Shown here: positions 24,831-37,189 of the stretch, piece by piece
Position numbering within the stretch: position 1 is the first letter of the stretch
Layout of the letters: each line of letters opens with the position of its first letter
Assembly: GCA_965153455.1 (NCBI GenBank)
Contig: OZ234499.1
Location: 5,710,459-5,774,458, forward strand
Length of the DNA stretch: 64,000 nucleotides
Direction: 5' to 3'
DNA from: Sphagnum compactum
Lineage: Eukaryota; Bryophyta; Sphagnopsida; Sphagnales
Position numbers and translations under genes: made by a program
The notes under the pieces: model-generated
Seen by the model: only the letters and a program-made list of their open reading frames with translations
Told to the model about the DNA's origin: nothing
Databases searched by the model: none

Positions 24831-25589
24831 TGGATATTGCATTCACATCCACGATAGACGATCAAGATTTGTCTTCTAATCGTACGCTTTGTCTCATGCC
24901 ACGTGCTTCAGATGGATGGTTCAAACTCTTTAAATCAAAACCCCAGGTTTCTCTATCCCTCCATTGTGCACCATTTGTCATCCAATACTTGTCATCACTT
25001 TGAGAAGAAAAATCATCCTAAAGAGGGACCACAGTGAACCAGCACCCACGAACGCACACCAGTTTGGATGGACAGTGACTGAATTCAAATATTATTTTCA
25101 TCGGGTTCATGTCCCTGTGTTAACCACCATGATTAGCACGCTGTCATTTTTTTTTTGGTGCTGACCCTTTTACTCTTTAGTTTTTTTTTTCTTTTTAGTA
25201 TGTCTGCCCGCAACTTTGACCTCACATCCCCCACACTAACTCAGAACCCACCATCCTCACACACTTGTTGACCTACCCACCTACCCACCTACCTACTTGT
25301 TATACCCCCCAAGTTCCCCACCTATCAACTAGACCTACTAAACCTAAACCTACTACTATCTCTCCCCCCGCCCCCCCACTTTTACATACATCCCATCAAC
25401 TACATGATGATGTTGATGTCAATCTATGAGGGTATTGCACAAAGAAAGTAGGTACCTACCAACACCTACCTACCTACCTACTTACTACCAAGTGATGTGG
25501 CCTTACCTACATGAATACACCTACCTACTACCTCCCACCTACCTACTTCCTATAGAGTAATGACAAACTAAACTACCAATGTCAAAAGC
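24831..25589. other. Intergenic DNA with CCTA-type simple sequence
   Basis: No gene is supported. 25270-25550 contains several (CCTA)n and CCTACCCA tracts, the complement of the TAGG tract at 15.7 kb, around a C-rich run (25365-25379). Confidence 0.6.
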
Positions 25590-26165
25590 GACCTTATATT
25601 GATGGCAACAAATGTAAGTATTGCAAAATCCTTTGACACCCTTGATTGCTTAAACTACACTTGCAATCTTGGATGTTAATAACAGGTTTAATGCATAATG
25701 TAGGTATTGCAATAAGTGCCCAAAGGCATATGAAAATACCTACATTTGGGGCACATCCAAAATTTATGAACGACAATATAAGTTTACACCAAGGGTAGTT
25801 TGTAAAATGTAATACCTACATTGTTTTTATAAACTATAATTTCAAATGGCAAAATGACAAAAGTGAGTGTAATAACCACATTGTTGGCAATTGCAATTGA
25901 AAAAATGGTTAAGGTGATGCAATACTTTCAATCGCTTGCAAATTCAAATTGAAAGTGGCAAAATGTTTTTGTTAAAGCAATGTTAACATGTTTTTTAACA
26001 AATTTTAATATGACATGTTGGGAGCATTTGTAATACCTTCATATTTTTACAAACTTTAATATGACATTACAAAGACATGTTCAATATAGTGCTCATTTTT
26101 CTACAAATTAAAATTCAACATTGTAAGGGCATAAACAATACCCAACTTAGTATACAAAGTTTTTA
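25590..26165. repeat. Degenerate tandem repeat, unit about 50-80 bp
   Basis: There are repeated words GTAATACCTACATTG, CAAATTCAAATTG, GGCAAAATG and TTTAATATGACATT in similar order. The divergence is high and the period irregular. There is no coding potential. Confidence 0.5.
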
Positions 26166-27129
26166 ATCCTTTTGTGAGATTGATTACAATTTATTTTTTA
26201 CACAAACATGTAAATGGTGATGGGAACATTGCATCACATTCATTTGGTAGGTACACATATTTTTTATAGTTGATAAGGAAACTATTTTTGGTGCATTCAA
26301 ACCCAAACAAACCATTGTGAAATTTGTAGTTTCTTTTTTTAAATGCAAAGGGCAAAAAGATGTATTTGGTTTAGATGGATAAATTAAGCTTTCCATGGAC
26401 CACAACCATCACCAAAATAAAGTTTGGTTATCAGTTACCATCTTTCTTCAATTACTACATCATTAACATGATGTTAGTCAATGGTTGGGTTTACTACTTT
26501 GATCAGATATTCTCATATAAATCTTTTATGGATCCATCACTTTTAAATCAATGCCTTACATCTTCATTTCACTCTTGACCAAATTTTAACAACATTCCCT
26601 CCTTTAAGTGCATTACTCTTCATGAATGAAAGACATCTTGATTTCATTATTGACCATTGAACTTTACGTCATAATCCCCTCCAGGGACACACAACAACAT
26701 TTGCGATTATAATCTTTATTACTCAAGGTCAAATTCTTCAAATTGAAATTAGGTTTGTGAATATATTGACATTTTTGGCACACACACATTTCATTTTGTG
26801 CCAAAAATAAAGAAAACAACTTCCAATATTCAATTTCATTAAAGAAATTGATATTTTTGCACACAAATGCAAGGTTGATAAAAATAATTTCCTTGGATGC
26901 TCTCAAACTTTATCTATGGTATGAGTCAACAATTTCATAAAGAATATATGAACCCAATTTTTGCTTCATACTATGTTTAACACATTCTCAAATTCCAAAT
27001 TCAAAACATCAAACTCCATTTCATGAATTCAAAATTCCATTGATCCAAATATTACAATTCATGAATTTAAAATGCAACTAACTATCATAAATGCTAACAT
27101 TGGACATGATCATATGATGAATGGATTTT
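26166..27129. other. AT-rich intergenic DNA, no gene seen
   Basis: No domain, splice pattern or clear repeat was recognised. Confidence 0.5.
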
Positions 27130-27385
27130 CGTCCATGATTTCGTAATCCATTCATAGTTCACTTATAGTTAATTTGTACTTCACTTATAATTCATTTGTA
27201 ATTAATTCATAGGTCATTTTTAAATATCTTGTAGTTAATTATTAGTTCATTCTCAATTCTCTTAGTTCATTATTAATTCACTTTTAATCAATTCATAATT
27301 CATTCATAGTCAACTCATAGTTCATTCAGAGTTCACTTTCAGTTCATTCTTAATTAACTCATAATTCACTTATAGTTAAGAAGGC
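27130..27385. repeat. Minisatellite of AGTTCATTNNTAATTCA words
   Basis: About 250 bp of a degenerate unit near 10-20 bp (TTCATAGTTCATT, TTAATTCACTT). Confidence 0.75.
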
Positions 27386-30300
27386 TTTCAAAAAGGTTCC
27401 TTGGTCAATGGACATATGGAAACTTCCATGAGCTAATTCTCCAAAAGGGTATAAATAAAAGTAAAACCCCCCATTATGTTTAGTTTATTTAACATTAATT
27501 TGAGGTATGATTTGGTTCCATATCCTTATTGTATTCCTTTTGTGTTTACGTTTCATACTTTATCATAATGAAAATTTCTTTACACTTTTGTTTTGCACAC
27601 TTTATGTTCTTGTCTTTGGCATTTTGTGATTTGTGTTGGTTTCTATGTTTCATGTTTGGATTTAAACTTAAGTTTGTTTTTTCATTGTTCATCTTTGTAC
27701 TTTTCATGCATGTGACACTAACTTTCCATTTCATGGATTCAAATTAGCATAATGATGCAACCCTAACCTTGGGCTCACAACCAAAATTAAAGCTTAAAGA
27801 TGAAAGTGCACCAAGAAAATGTTTTACGCCTCAAACACACTTCCACAAATGTGAGAAAGTGAATCCTAACATTTCCAGATGGCTTTCCCAATTTGGGAAT
27901 TGAAATGCCATGAAGTCCTAAATCTTTGGAACAAAAGTGCAATAATAAACAAGGTCAAAATTGGGCTTCAATATGCCATTGGAAAAGGTCTTGGAATGTC
28001 GATATTGAAAATGAGTTTGCATTTTCCATTTGGAATTGTGAATTAAACATTATAGCCAAAAAAAATGCCAAAAATCAAATTGTTAGTTTGAATCCCAACC
28101 ATCAAAACTTCGGAAATGAAGGTCACATAACCTTTGAATGGAGCATGTGATATAGAGGAATACACCTTTTTCTTTTGGGAGCTCTTCAATTAGAACCAAT
28201 ATGTTGAAATTATGAACTTGCAAAGTTGCATGACTCATAATTTGTCAAAAGTTTAAAAAATCAAGATTCCTTTCTAAGAACCTTTAGGAGTTTTTGCCAC
28301 TTTGGGAGTATGGCTTGTTCATGCACCATTTTGGTTCCAACAAATGCATTAATTGTCTTCTTTCTTCATTTGTGTAAATTGATTTCACATTGTATTCATG
28401 CTTTTGAGTTTGTTTTAATTCATCCCATTCGCGACACACTTAGTACTCTCTCTTGGGAGTTAAGGAGCACATCTTAAGTTTACATTCCATTGCAAACCTG
28501 GGAATCAATAAGTTCTTTTACACCTAATACAACTTGACAAACCTATTTAGTCCATCACACAATCTTTCCACCGTTTCATGAACTTAGAATGGCACATATT
28601 CAACATCGAGAGTAAGAATTTTATGAAAATTATAACCTTTATTAAAAAAAGGCCAACCCATTATAATTGCTAAAAAATGCATGTACAAAACTATAATTTC
28701 ATCTTGGTCATTTAAGGTTTTGTATGTTAAAGGCTTGGAAGCTACATAGGAGTAATGAAAGTTTCAAAACCATGAATGTTTTTTGTAACTTTCATTTCAC
28801 ATCAATACTTTTGCTTTGGCGGACTTTTGGCATTTCATGGTGTTCATATATCCTTTAAACTCCATTATGTTACAACATTAATCACAAAAAAAACACAACA
28901 TTGTTGCACTACTATGATGTGAAGAGTCAAGCTACTACAACACTACACCTCCTACAAACAAATTTTTAAAAAAGGATATATGACAAGCACATTACTCATT
29001 GTTGCCACAACTTACAAAATCAAAAGAAAAAAAGATAGAAGAAAGGAGAGGTGACAAGCATATATATGGTGCCACCTTTTGTAAATAGACAAAACCAAAA
29101 AACACACAATGGTGAGTTCAAAACTTATTGCCTACATCAAGGAAACAAGAGCAAGCAAGGGGTGTACCTAAGCACATCATAGGCAAAAGGCATCATAGGA
29201 GGTCCTAACATATGCAAAGTTATTGGAAGGTGATGGCAAAGTATGAATCATGGGAGTGAGAGATATGGGAATCATGGGAGTTCAATGATGGCAGAACATG
29301 AGTCATGGGAGGTTGACAATTATGGCATCAAAACAAAAATGTAGGGTTTAGGTAGGAGGTGGGTGGCATTTAGCATGGATATGTACATCAAAAGGGGGGT
29401 GAACAAAAAGGAAATGGGAAAAAAATAAAATACCCAACCAAAGGTGGGATGGAGGGTTTGGAGTTAAGGTTCATGAAATTATATGGCCTCAAAATGGAAA
29501 AAACAAATGTGGTGCATTTGTGGGTGCTAGGTCACTTTAGCCCTAAAAAGGTAACTATCAATGTTGTGTGGTTATTTGAATTTTTCAAAAAAAATAAAAT
29601 TATTCTAGTTTCAAAGAATTGTTAGTTTTGCATCTTTGAAAAAAGTAAAAGTAAAAGAATGATTAGTTGTGGTTATTTTCAAAACCTTAATGAACATGCA
29701 TTTCTATGAAAGATCTAATTGTTATATGGCCAGTTATTTGAATTTTAAGGCCTTGTTAAAGGTTTAAAGTTTAGTTTGAAGCTAGGTGTGAAAAACCCAA
29801 TTAGAAGATTTGAAAACATGATCCTTATTTTCTTCAACTTGGAACATATGGAACCATGTTAGACTTGTTTGGATCTATGATGTTAAAGTTTTGTGAAGAT
29901 CGGCAACTACATTAATCACATTAGTATTTCCCATCATATTCAATTGTTATGTAATGATTGAATGTTATGGTTAGTCAAATTGCTTACACTGCAACAATTG
30001 ATGTTCAAATGCTTCCCAAATATTTCATGAAGTAACAAACCTTCATTAATACAATTATTTTGTTTCTTTAATGTCTCTAATAGGCAATAGGCAAGGAGCT
30101 TTGTTTTTGCAACTTGAATTTAGAAGATTATAGAAATTACATATAAAATTCAAGATGGAAGTTTCATATATTTCATAAGAGATATTTGAAGGTGTGGGTT
30201 TCACAAGTTAAATTTTGTGGGATTTGATGAAAAAGACTAAGTTGAATGGATTAAAAGGTGGGGGAACATGTGCATGCTTATAAAAATAACACAAGCACAT

Positions 30301-31879
30301 GAATAAAACTAGTTCGTAAACTAATTAATTCATAAATTTTATATATCCAATGCCACACAAGCCACACAAGCACTTGAAAAGCCTAGCATGCATGTTTTTG
30401 AATGTAAAAACATGCCCAAAAACATTTAGTATTAAGGAGGGTAGGTTCTAATATGAAAATTTACTTGAACAAAATAGTGTTTCATAGTGGAAAGTCCCTC
30501 CAATTTTGGAGGGATTTTTTTTCTTTTTGGATCATCTAATCCATTTAAATGGCAAAATCTTTTTGTTAGTTGCCATCTCATGTAATCAACCCCTTCTTTT
30601 GGTGATGTCTTGATCCTAAAAGGCCTTACTTTACACATGTATATTTGATTCATAATGGTTGCGAATCCAAAATGAGTGTTGGGGATTAGGTTTTTTCACA
30701 AATATGGGTGTTGCATGGAAAAAATAAATAATGAAAATGAGCATTTCAAAAAACAAAATGCCTTCGAAAAGAGGCATTATGTGCTTAGCCTAGTGGTTGG
30801 AGCATATAAATCATTAAAGCCATCAAATACATAAACATGCCATCCATTTTCCCCCCTTCAATGTCAACTATTTAACATAAAGTTGAATTAACCTTTCATA
30901 TTATTTCATTTATTATCCCTTTTGTGTGAACAACACAAGTTGAATATATCCCTTAGATTTTAGCCATTTTAACCATAAAACAAGAAAGGGTTAAATGGAA
31001 TAAAAATACCCTTACTGACCCTTGGTGTGAATCCAACTCAAAGTAGATAAATGTTAATAATAATCAAGTTTAGTCTTACTAAAAATAAACTTGGGAAGTA
31101 TAAAACAATGTTCATCAAGATGTTTAGCCTTTGAATGTTTTTCATATTACAATATCCCAATATCCATTGATGTTATTTTTCACTCCATCACACAAAAAAA
31201 GTTGAAACTATGGAGGCTCCCCAAAATAGAAGATTCTATGGAAAGATGGAGTGCCTCCAAAATCAAGGCACTTTGAGCGCATGTTGAGCCTTCCCATTGG
31301 TTGCATCGAATTTCTATTTCCAAAATTGTTCGTCACCATTTTGGCTTAGGCTAATACCCCCATTATAAACTAGAGGTACTTATTAAGTTGAAGATTGGGT
31401 ATCTCATTTTGTCTAAACAAGTTTAGATTAATATTTAGGGTATAATTTTATTACAACCCAAAGTTTTGGGCCTACAAAAGTTGAATGATTCATGTTAATG
31501 GGAAACTTCATATAATATAAGGATTTCTTATACAACCCCACCTTAACTTCAATGAAACATTGAAAGATACTTGAAACACCCTTTCCATGCTTAGGTCACA
31601 AGAAAACCTTCAGGGACATGCAAAGTGTAAAATTTAGTATTGCCAATTGCATTGAGAAAAATAAAAAACATTTTTTTAGAAAAAAGAAAAAGATAGAACA
31701 AAGTATACCCACTCATTGCTTCTTGAAATTAGTTAAACAAAATAAATATATCCTTAAAATCACCCACATTTCACCCCTTATCTCACACCTTCTCCATAAT
31801 TTAGACCTATTTATGGGTCATTTGTAAACTAAGGAAAATTAGGGACAAAAATTGAAATAAAGGGTCAAATTTTAAGTTC
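27386..31879. other. Long AT-rich gene-free stretch
   Basis: In 4.5 kb I see no gene and no transposon domain. At 30784-30815 the words TTAGCCTAGTGG and TTGGAGCATATAA fit a pol III A box but no B box follows. 29210-29310 is locally repetitive, with recurring CATGGGAG words. Confidence 0.5.
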
Positions 31880-32345
31880 ATTGAAGTGCATGTTGGCTTT
31901 TGGAATTTGGATAGTAATGGGAAGCCTATTGTTCACTTTTCGAGCTTTTGGATTGGAGGTTTAAAGGGTTGGCTTCTTGATTTTTTTGGGTGGGTAAAAT
32001 TCCATTTTTTGGGGTTTTGGAGGGTGGAGATGCGTATAAAATATTCTCTTTTTTTTTTATGGAGGGTTGGGGTGATTAGCTTTTAAGGGTAAAAACATGG
32101 TTAGGTGATTCATTTTTCACATTTCAAAATTTTACATCTTACACTAACTAAAATTCTTGTAGTTATAAAAATTATCAAACTAAATATATTATAATGTTTT
32201 GGGGGGTTCGAACTTGGGGGGTGAGTATAAACCTTTGTTTTGTTCTTTTTGGGAAGGTTGGGGGCATGGATTAAATTGGGGGGACAAGTTGACTTGTTAG
32301 GAATTTGGATAGTTTGGGGGGGGGGGGGGGGGGTGATGGTGTGGG
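31880..32345 (+). other. Strand-skewed G/T-rich tract with an 18-G run
   Basis: The + strand is rich in G and T and poor in C, with many GGGG and TTGGG words and an uninterrupted run of 18 G at 32316-32333. It has G-quadruplex potential. The left end of a TIR-type element begins inside it at 32087. Confidence 0.7.
32087..32200 (+). mobile_element. Partial TIR element (GGGTAAAAACATGGTTAGGTG end)
   Basis: The left terminus GGGTAAAAACATGGTTAGG and the following roughly 110 bp (including AAAATTATCAAACTAAAT) match the left end of the complete element at 44822-45454. No matching right terminus was found before 32878. This is a truncated copy. Confidence 0.5.
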
Positions 32346-32427
32346 TTTTATTTGTTATTTTTAAAATTTACACGTGTCAATGGAATTACATTATACAATA
32401 TTTCATCCTTTGTGAGATCTTCTTTCG

Positions 32428-32590
32428 TTACATGGATGCAATGTGCTTCAAATACTTAGGATTTGTGATCACATCATATAAGTGGCCATTGTAGGATTGC
32501 TTGTACATGGGGTCATAGTGATAGGTTTGGGACCAAAAGTAAGGTCCACTAGTAGATGGATACATACTATAAATTGTAATATATATATTC
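32428..32590 (-). pseudogene. 3'-end fragment of the HMA gene
   Basis: On the reverse strand this reads MYPSTSGPYFWSQTYHY, continues through YDPMYKQSYNGHLYD, and ends VITNPKYLKHIASM and stop. It corresponds to the last 60 or so residues of the HMA protein at 4618-5412 (YPSSSGSYFGSQSCNYHYY ... VITNPNYLKHIESEYYNY). DNA similarity continues around AGGATTTGTGATCAC. The HMA domain and N terminus are absent, and upstream sequence is AT microsatellite. It is a dead fragment of a third paralogue or a partial duplication. Confidence 0.8.
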
Positions 32591-32877
32591 ATGATCATAT
32601 ATGTATTCAACTGCATATTTCACAATCACATGAAATAGAAGTTCTTATTCAAATTTCAAACAACTACCACATAAACACAAGACCAAAGAATAAAAAACTA
32701 GCTTAAAAGGAAAGTCGTTTGACAATATAGGGGTACCAACAAAATATGAGCAAATTTCAACAACTAAAATGGGGAATATTGTTGATGATCAATGATGAAT
32801 GGAACCAAGTGTCCAAAGTTTTGTTAAATAAAAAGAAAATATGAGTAGCTCAAATGTTCAAGTTGCATCCTCAAAAT

Positions 32878-33537
32878 GGGTGAAAGCACATTAAACCCCC
32901 AAAAATTTATAGTTACAAGTATAATATTTGTACAATTAATTTTTTTCATAATGTGTGGACATCACATCTTGGATTAGTTTTTCTTTGTTTTAAGTTTATT
33001 TGATTAATTTAAAACTTAATCTAATCAATTACTTTTTAAAATCAAACAAAAAATGAAAAACTTGAATGTATGGAATATATTTGTGACAAAATAATTTACT
33101 CGTCACAAAGTTTGAAAAATTTGCGTATATACATCAAAACTAGGGTTGTGAGCGGAATTCTTGGGTCAATTTTTTAATGGTGTATGATATTGATATACAT
33201 CAATGAAATCTAAAACTATTTAAAAATTAAAAGTCTTTGGATGATAATGTTTCATGAACCACAAAGATGGGGCCCTATGGCCGTTAAAAACACTATAAGT
33301 TATATATTTTATGTACATTAATTTTATTCTCTTCATTTAATCATTGGATCAAGATTAATTCTAACTCAAAGTGAACTTTGAATTCCAAAATCTTGTCATG
33401 AAAATTCTAAAGTTTTTTGCTTGTGTTTATGATAGCCAAAGGATGCCATCAAAATTTTAGCTTACTACATACTATGATATTCGTTATGTATCATTTTTTG
33501 GGGTGAAAAGCGGTTCACCCTTAGTGTGCTTTCACCC
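32878..33537 (-). mobile_element. Non-autonomous TIR element, family 1, 660 bp
   Basis: The termini GGGTGAAAGCACATTAA and TTAGTGTGCTTTCACCC form an inverted repeat with one or two mismatches. The element is flanked by AAAT on both sides (32874-32877 and 33538-33541), a probable 4-bp target duplication. A subterminal inverted copy of the motif (GGTTCACCC) lies just inside the right end. It has no coding capacity. It matches the inverted copy at 38367-39176. The strand given is arbitrary and only marks opposition to that copy. Confidence 0.8.
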
Positions 33538-33691
33538 AAATAAGAACTACCTTTGATGAATAAACATGATTCTCAATGGTGTATGAAATCACTACAATGT
33601 AAATTAATCTAGAGGGCCACTAGGTAGCTCAAGGCTTGACCCTTATTCATTAAAATGATTGGATGACAAAAGTTTTTAATTATGCCTCCAA

Positions 33692-34510
33692 TGACGCACT
33701 CCCAAGTCCCTTGTTGAACCCACTTGAGGGTCCAACTATGTAGAGTTGCGGAAAGTTGGGACTTGAGGGCCGCTCCCGACTTCCAGCACTAAAGAGGGGT
33801 AGAGGGGCGTGCTAGAAGTCTCGGGATCAGACTAGGAAGAGGACAAGCATTTCACCTACTTAAATCTGCATCAAAACCAACCCCAAGTTGGTTAGAACTC
33901 ATTCTGCACCCTTTTGGTGTTAGGACAAGCCATGGGCTAACTCGGACTCACTTGACTCACCACGGCCCGGACTCGGGGGAAGCCACCACCTTCCCCCACA
34001 TAGTATACTCTGCGTCTCACCGCGGAGGCTACATCCGAATGGCTCTTTTTCCCGGGACTCCCAAGTTGGAGTCCCGAAATTGTCCCGGGTTGGAGTCCCG
34101 GAACTTTGGGAGCTCGTATCTCCCGGCTTCGACCTCCGATTGGAGTGAGGTCTGAACCAAAGTTGTAGCTCTCTTCGAGAGCTTTCCAACGCCATGTCGC
34201 ACTCCTTCGGGCAACGTTGGGAAAGGGTCGATTCCCGACTTTTAGTGGTCGGGAGTCAAACTGCCAGTTTGACTCCTGGCCCTTCTTTTGCCCATAACTT
34301 GGGTTGTAGATGTCCAAATTGCCAATGCGAGGGCATTTTAGACATCTACACTTCAAGAAATTTTCATTGATATAAAGAACACCCCAAGGCAAGGTGTTTT
34401 GACCCCCTGTATTTGCTTCTAAGTTTTCGGGAGTCCCGGAGGACTCCAACTTCCCACTTTTGGAAGTGTGGGCTTCACCCTCACACTTAGCCCAAAGTGG
34501 GGTTGCGACA
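33692..34510 (+). mobile_element. Solo LTR, 819 bp, with 5-bp target duplication TCCAA
   Basis: It begins TGACGCACTCCCAAG and ends GGGGTTGCGACA (TG...CA) and is flanked by TCCAA at 33687-33691 and 34511-34515. It matches the element at 56216-57040 over its whole length, including GGGTAGAGGGGCGTGCTA, ACTCGGGGGAAGCCACCACC and TTGTAGCTCT. No internal retrotransposon region is attached. It therefore arose by LTR-LTR recombination. It is GC-rich compared with its surroundings. Its open frames (for example 33937-34515 reverse) are not genes. Confidence 0.95.
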
Positions 34511-34515
34511 TCCAA

Positions 34516-35269
34516 GGTGATGGTTTAATGGTATGATCCTATTTGGTATCGCAAAAGTCTTGGGTTCAAACTAATGTTGGGCATATATCATTTTTTTGGG
34601 CTTTCCATCGAATAAAGATATCTGCCTTTCTTTAATATACTGGACAAGGATATTTAGATATCGTGGTCAAATATCAAATTTTCACATTTTTCAATCTAAC
34701 CTAGATATTAATGTTTCTAAATCTATCCATTATTTATTTATTAATCAGATATCAAAATTTCACATGCCAATCATGTTAGGTGCCAATTTTTTTTTGCGCA
34801 AAAAAACTCCAAAAGGCAACATCTTTTTTAAAAAGGGAATATTTTGTCACAAATATATATTTTTTCAAAAAAAATTCCCCAAAAAACCATAAATTAATTT
34901 TTAAAGAAAATCTAACCATAGTAATAATTATACTAACTACAAGACCTTTGAAAATGTGTCCTCAGAATAGTTTAATTGTCTAAGGATTCTTGCCACCCTT
35001 GCTACATTAGGAAATGAAAAAAAAAACATAAACAGGTACCACTAACTTTAATATCTAGCCTTGGATTTAATATTTAAATCATATTTCAGCATCTTTATAT
35101 TTGGCATAGTTTCTAGATAACAAGATGTTAGATATCACGATGGGTGATACCCAACACTTGGATATTAGATTAGATATCACTCGTAGTGATATTCAATAGA
35201 TGTCACTTTTTATATTCTCGCTGATATCTAGGGTGGATACCCGCCCAATATTGGTTTAAACCCATTGGC
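34516..35269. mobile_element. Element with about 30-bp inverted ends and a tRNA-like segment
   Basis: The left end (34561-34590, TGGGTTCAAACTAATGTTGG) and the right end (35240-35269) pair as an inverted repeat at about 80%. Just left of it, 34517-34570 carries TGGTTTAATGG, a perfect pol III A-box consensus, and 33 bases later GGTTCAAAC, a near B-box. This is either a tRNA-derived SINE joined to, or forming the arm of, a foldback element. Boundaries are uncertain. Confidence 0.4.
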
Positions 35270-36623
35270 AAATAAGTGAGAACCAACTGGTTGTGTCTTT
35301 TGCCAATGGGCCTAACTTGGGGGTATTGTTTACAACTTGTTAATCAATTTTGTTGTTGTGTTCCAAGAAAAAAAAATCCTTAAGTATAATGGAATAAATT
35401 CGAACTTTCTAAACTCCCCAAACTTCTAAAGAACTAGTATAATTACTTTAATGTGTGTGGAGAGCACTTAAAAACATTTATATATTTACATCAATAGAAG
35501 AGGCACCTTACATGCCTTCTCTCCTTCTCAATATGTTTACTAATGGTGACCAACTTTTGATGTTTGATCTAATATGAAAGGTGCAATTTTCAATTCAATA
35601 TAATAAGGATATATCTTACACATAACATCAAACAATATGGAAGGGTATACATTTTATACACCACAAACTTTAAAGTTTGAGATATTTACAATTTTAATTT
35701 GTTGAATATGAAATAGTACTTAGCCTAATGAGGTGCTACTTAATTACTTTGGAATTAATACAATTTTGAAAAATGCATGCCTATCATGTCGAAAATATGA
35801 AAGAAATTCTTGAGCACACTGGCTTTCACACTATTTCATATAATGTTAAATTGTAAAGTATTGTTATTTTTATTGCTAACCATAAATGACAAAAGAAAAT
35901 TAATTATTATGCAATTTACTATCAAATTAACCTAGATACTACATAATATCATGTTTTAATATCCTAGATGATGACCTTATGGCATACATATTGTGTTAAT
36001 ATATGTCATTTTGAAGATTTCAACAATCCATCTTTGGGAACATATTTTTTGGAACATGATTGTGAAAATAGAAGTAATCATGTGACAAGTTAAATCAAAG
36101 ATCACACACGTGGGGAAGAAAGCAAAAAAAATTTAAGTTGTAGGTTTATGAAAACTAAAAATATGTCAATCTTTTATTGAAATGTTCAAACATGAGAACA
36201 TTACAAAAAACAAAAGGTTTACCTCCCAATCATGTAAGTAACATTGTTTTGCTTTTTCAAAAAAATTATGTAGAATCATTACCAATCATCAAAAGAAGAT
36301 TTAGCATTAGTTGATGACATGTTTGTAAAAATTGCCCAAAGTATATGAAACTAGCAAAAAATTGACCTAAAATTAAAAACTACATTGAAATGTCACAAAA
36401 AATCTCCAAATTTTTTTTTTTGGATTTTTTTAAGTAGGGAAATTGTGACAAAATATATATATTTCTTAAAATTGAAATACATTCAAAAAATTTCCATGAA
36501 AAAAATTATTGCATACAAGCAACCTGAAAACACTTGTTTCAGAACAAGACTATTAACTACAATACCCTATACATTCACATGTTTTCAACTTAAACTTTGA
36601 ACACTACAATTTGACATTCATTT
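35270..36623. other. AT-rich intergenic DNA, no gene seen
   Basis: No coding domain, tandem repeat or clear element end was recognised. Confidence 0.5.
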
Positions 36624-37189
36624 TGTTGTATCTAATTTATATTCCTAACCAATATGGCCTATTAGATCAATGCTAAAAGCAATAGAGACTACTTCAAATT
36701 AATCTTAACAAACATGCATGTAAATAAGTGCATGTAACAATGAAGTGATTTAGAAGTTGTAGTCTAGCAATAATTCATTTAATGTGGAGTAGTCCTTATA
36801 ACAAAAAGTTAAATTTCCCATTAGTTGATATATTTTGTAGAAAAGCAAAGACTAAATAGTGTGAACTTGATTTTACATTATGAAAGAATATAAAAAAAAC
36901 ATGTATGCATGACTCAAGAAGCCAAATAAACATATATGCATAACTACTAGAAGATAAAAAATCAATCATTCAACCTATTTGTTGTTGTTAGTTTTACATG
37001 TTAACAATCACGCCATATAACAAATTTGGATTTATTGGTAAAGTAAAATGCTAAAATATATTCAACATTCACATTTAAGTCAACAATGAATATTACTTTA
37101 TTAAAGTTTTATTTTTTCTAATAAGTAATGACCTTGGTGAAGTAACACAAGTCCACGTGAAAACTATTCATATACTAAAACTTGGTAGT

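Noticed and set aside
30784-30815. tRNA gene
   Set aside because: An A-box-like word is present but there is no B box or cloverleaf.
33937-34515. 192-codon reverse open frame
   Set aside because: It lies wholly inside the solo LTR and its 5-bp duplication and has no domain. The related LTR at 56.2-57.0 kb does not conserve the frame.
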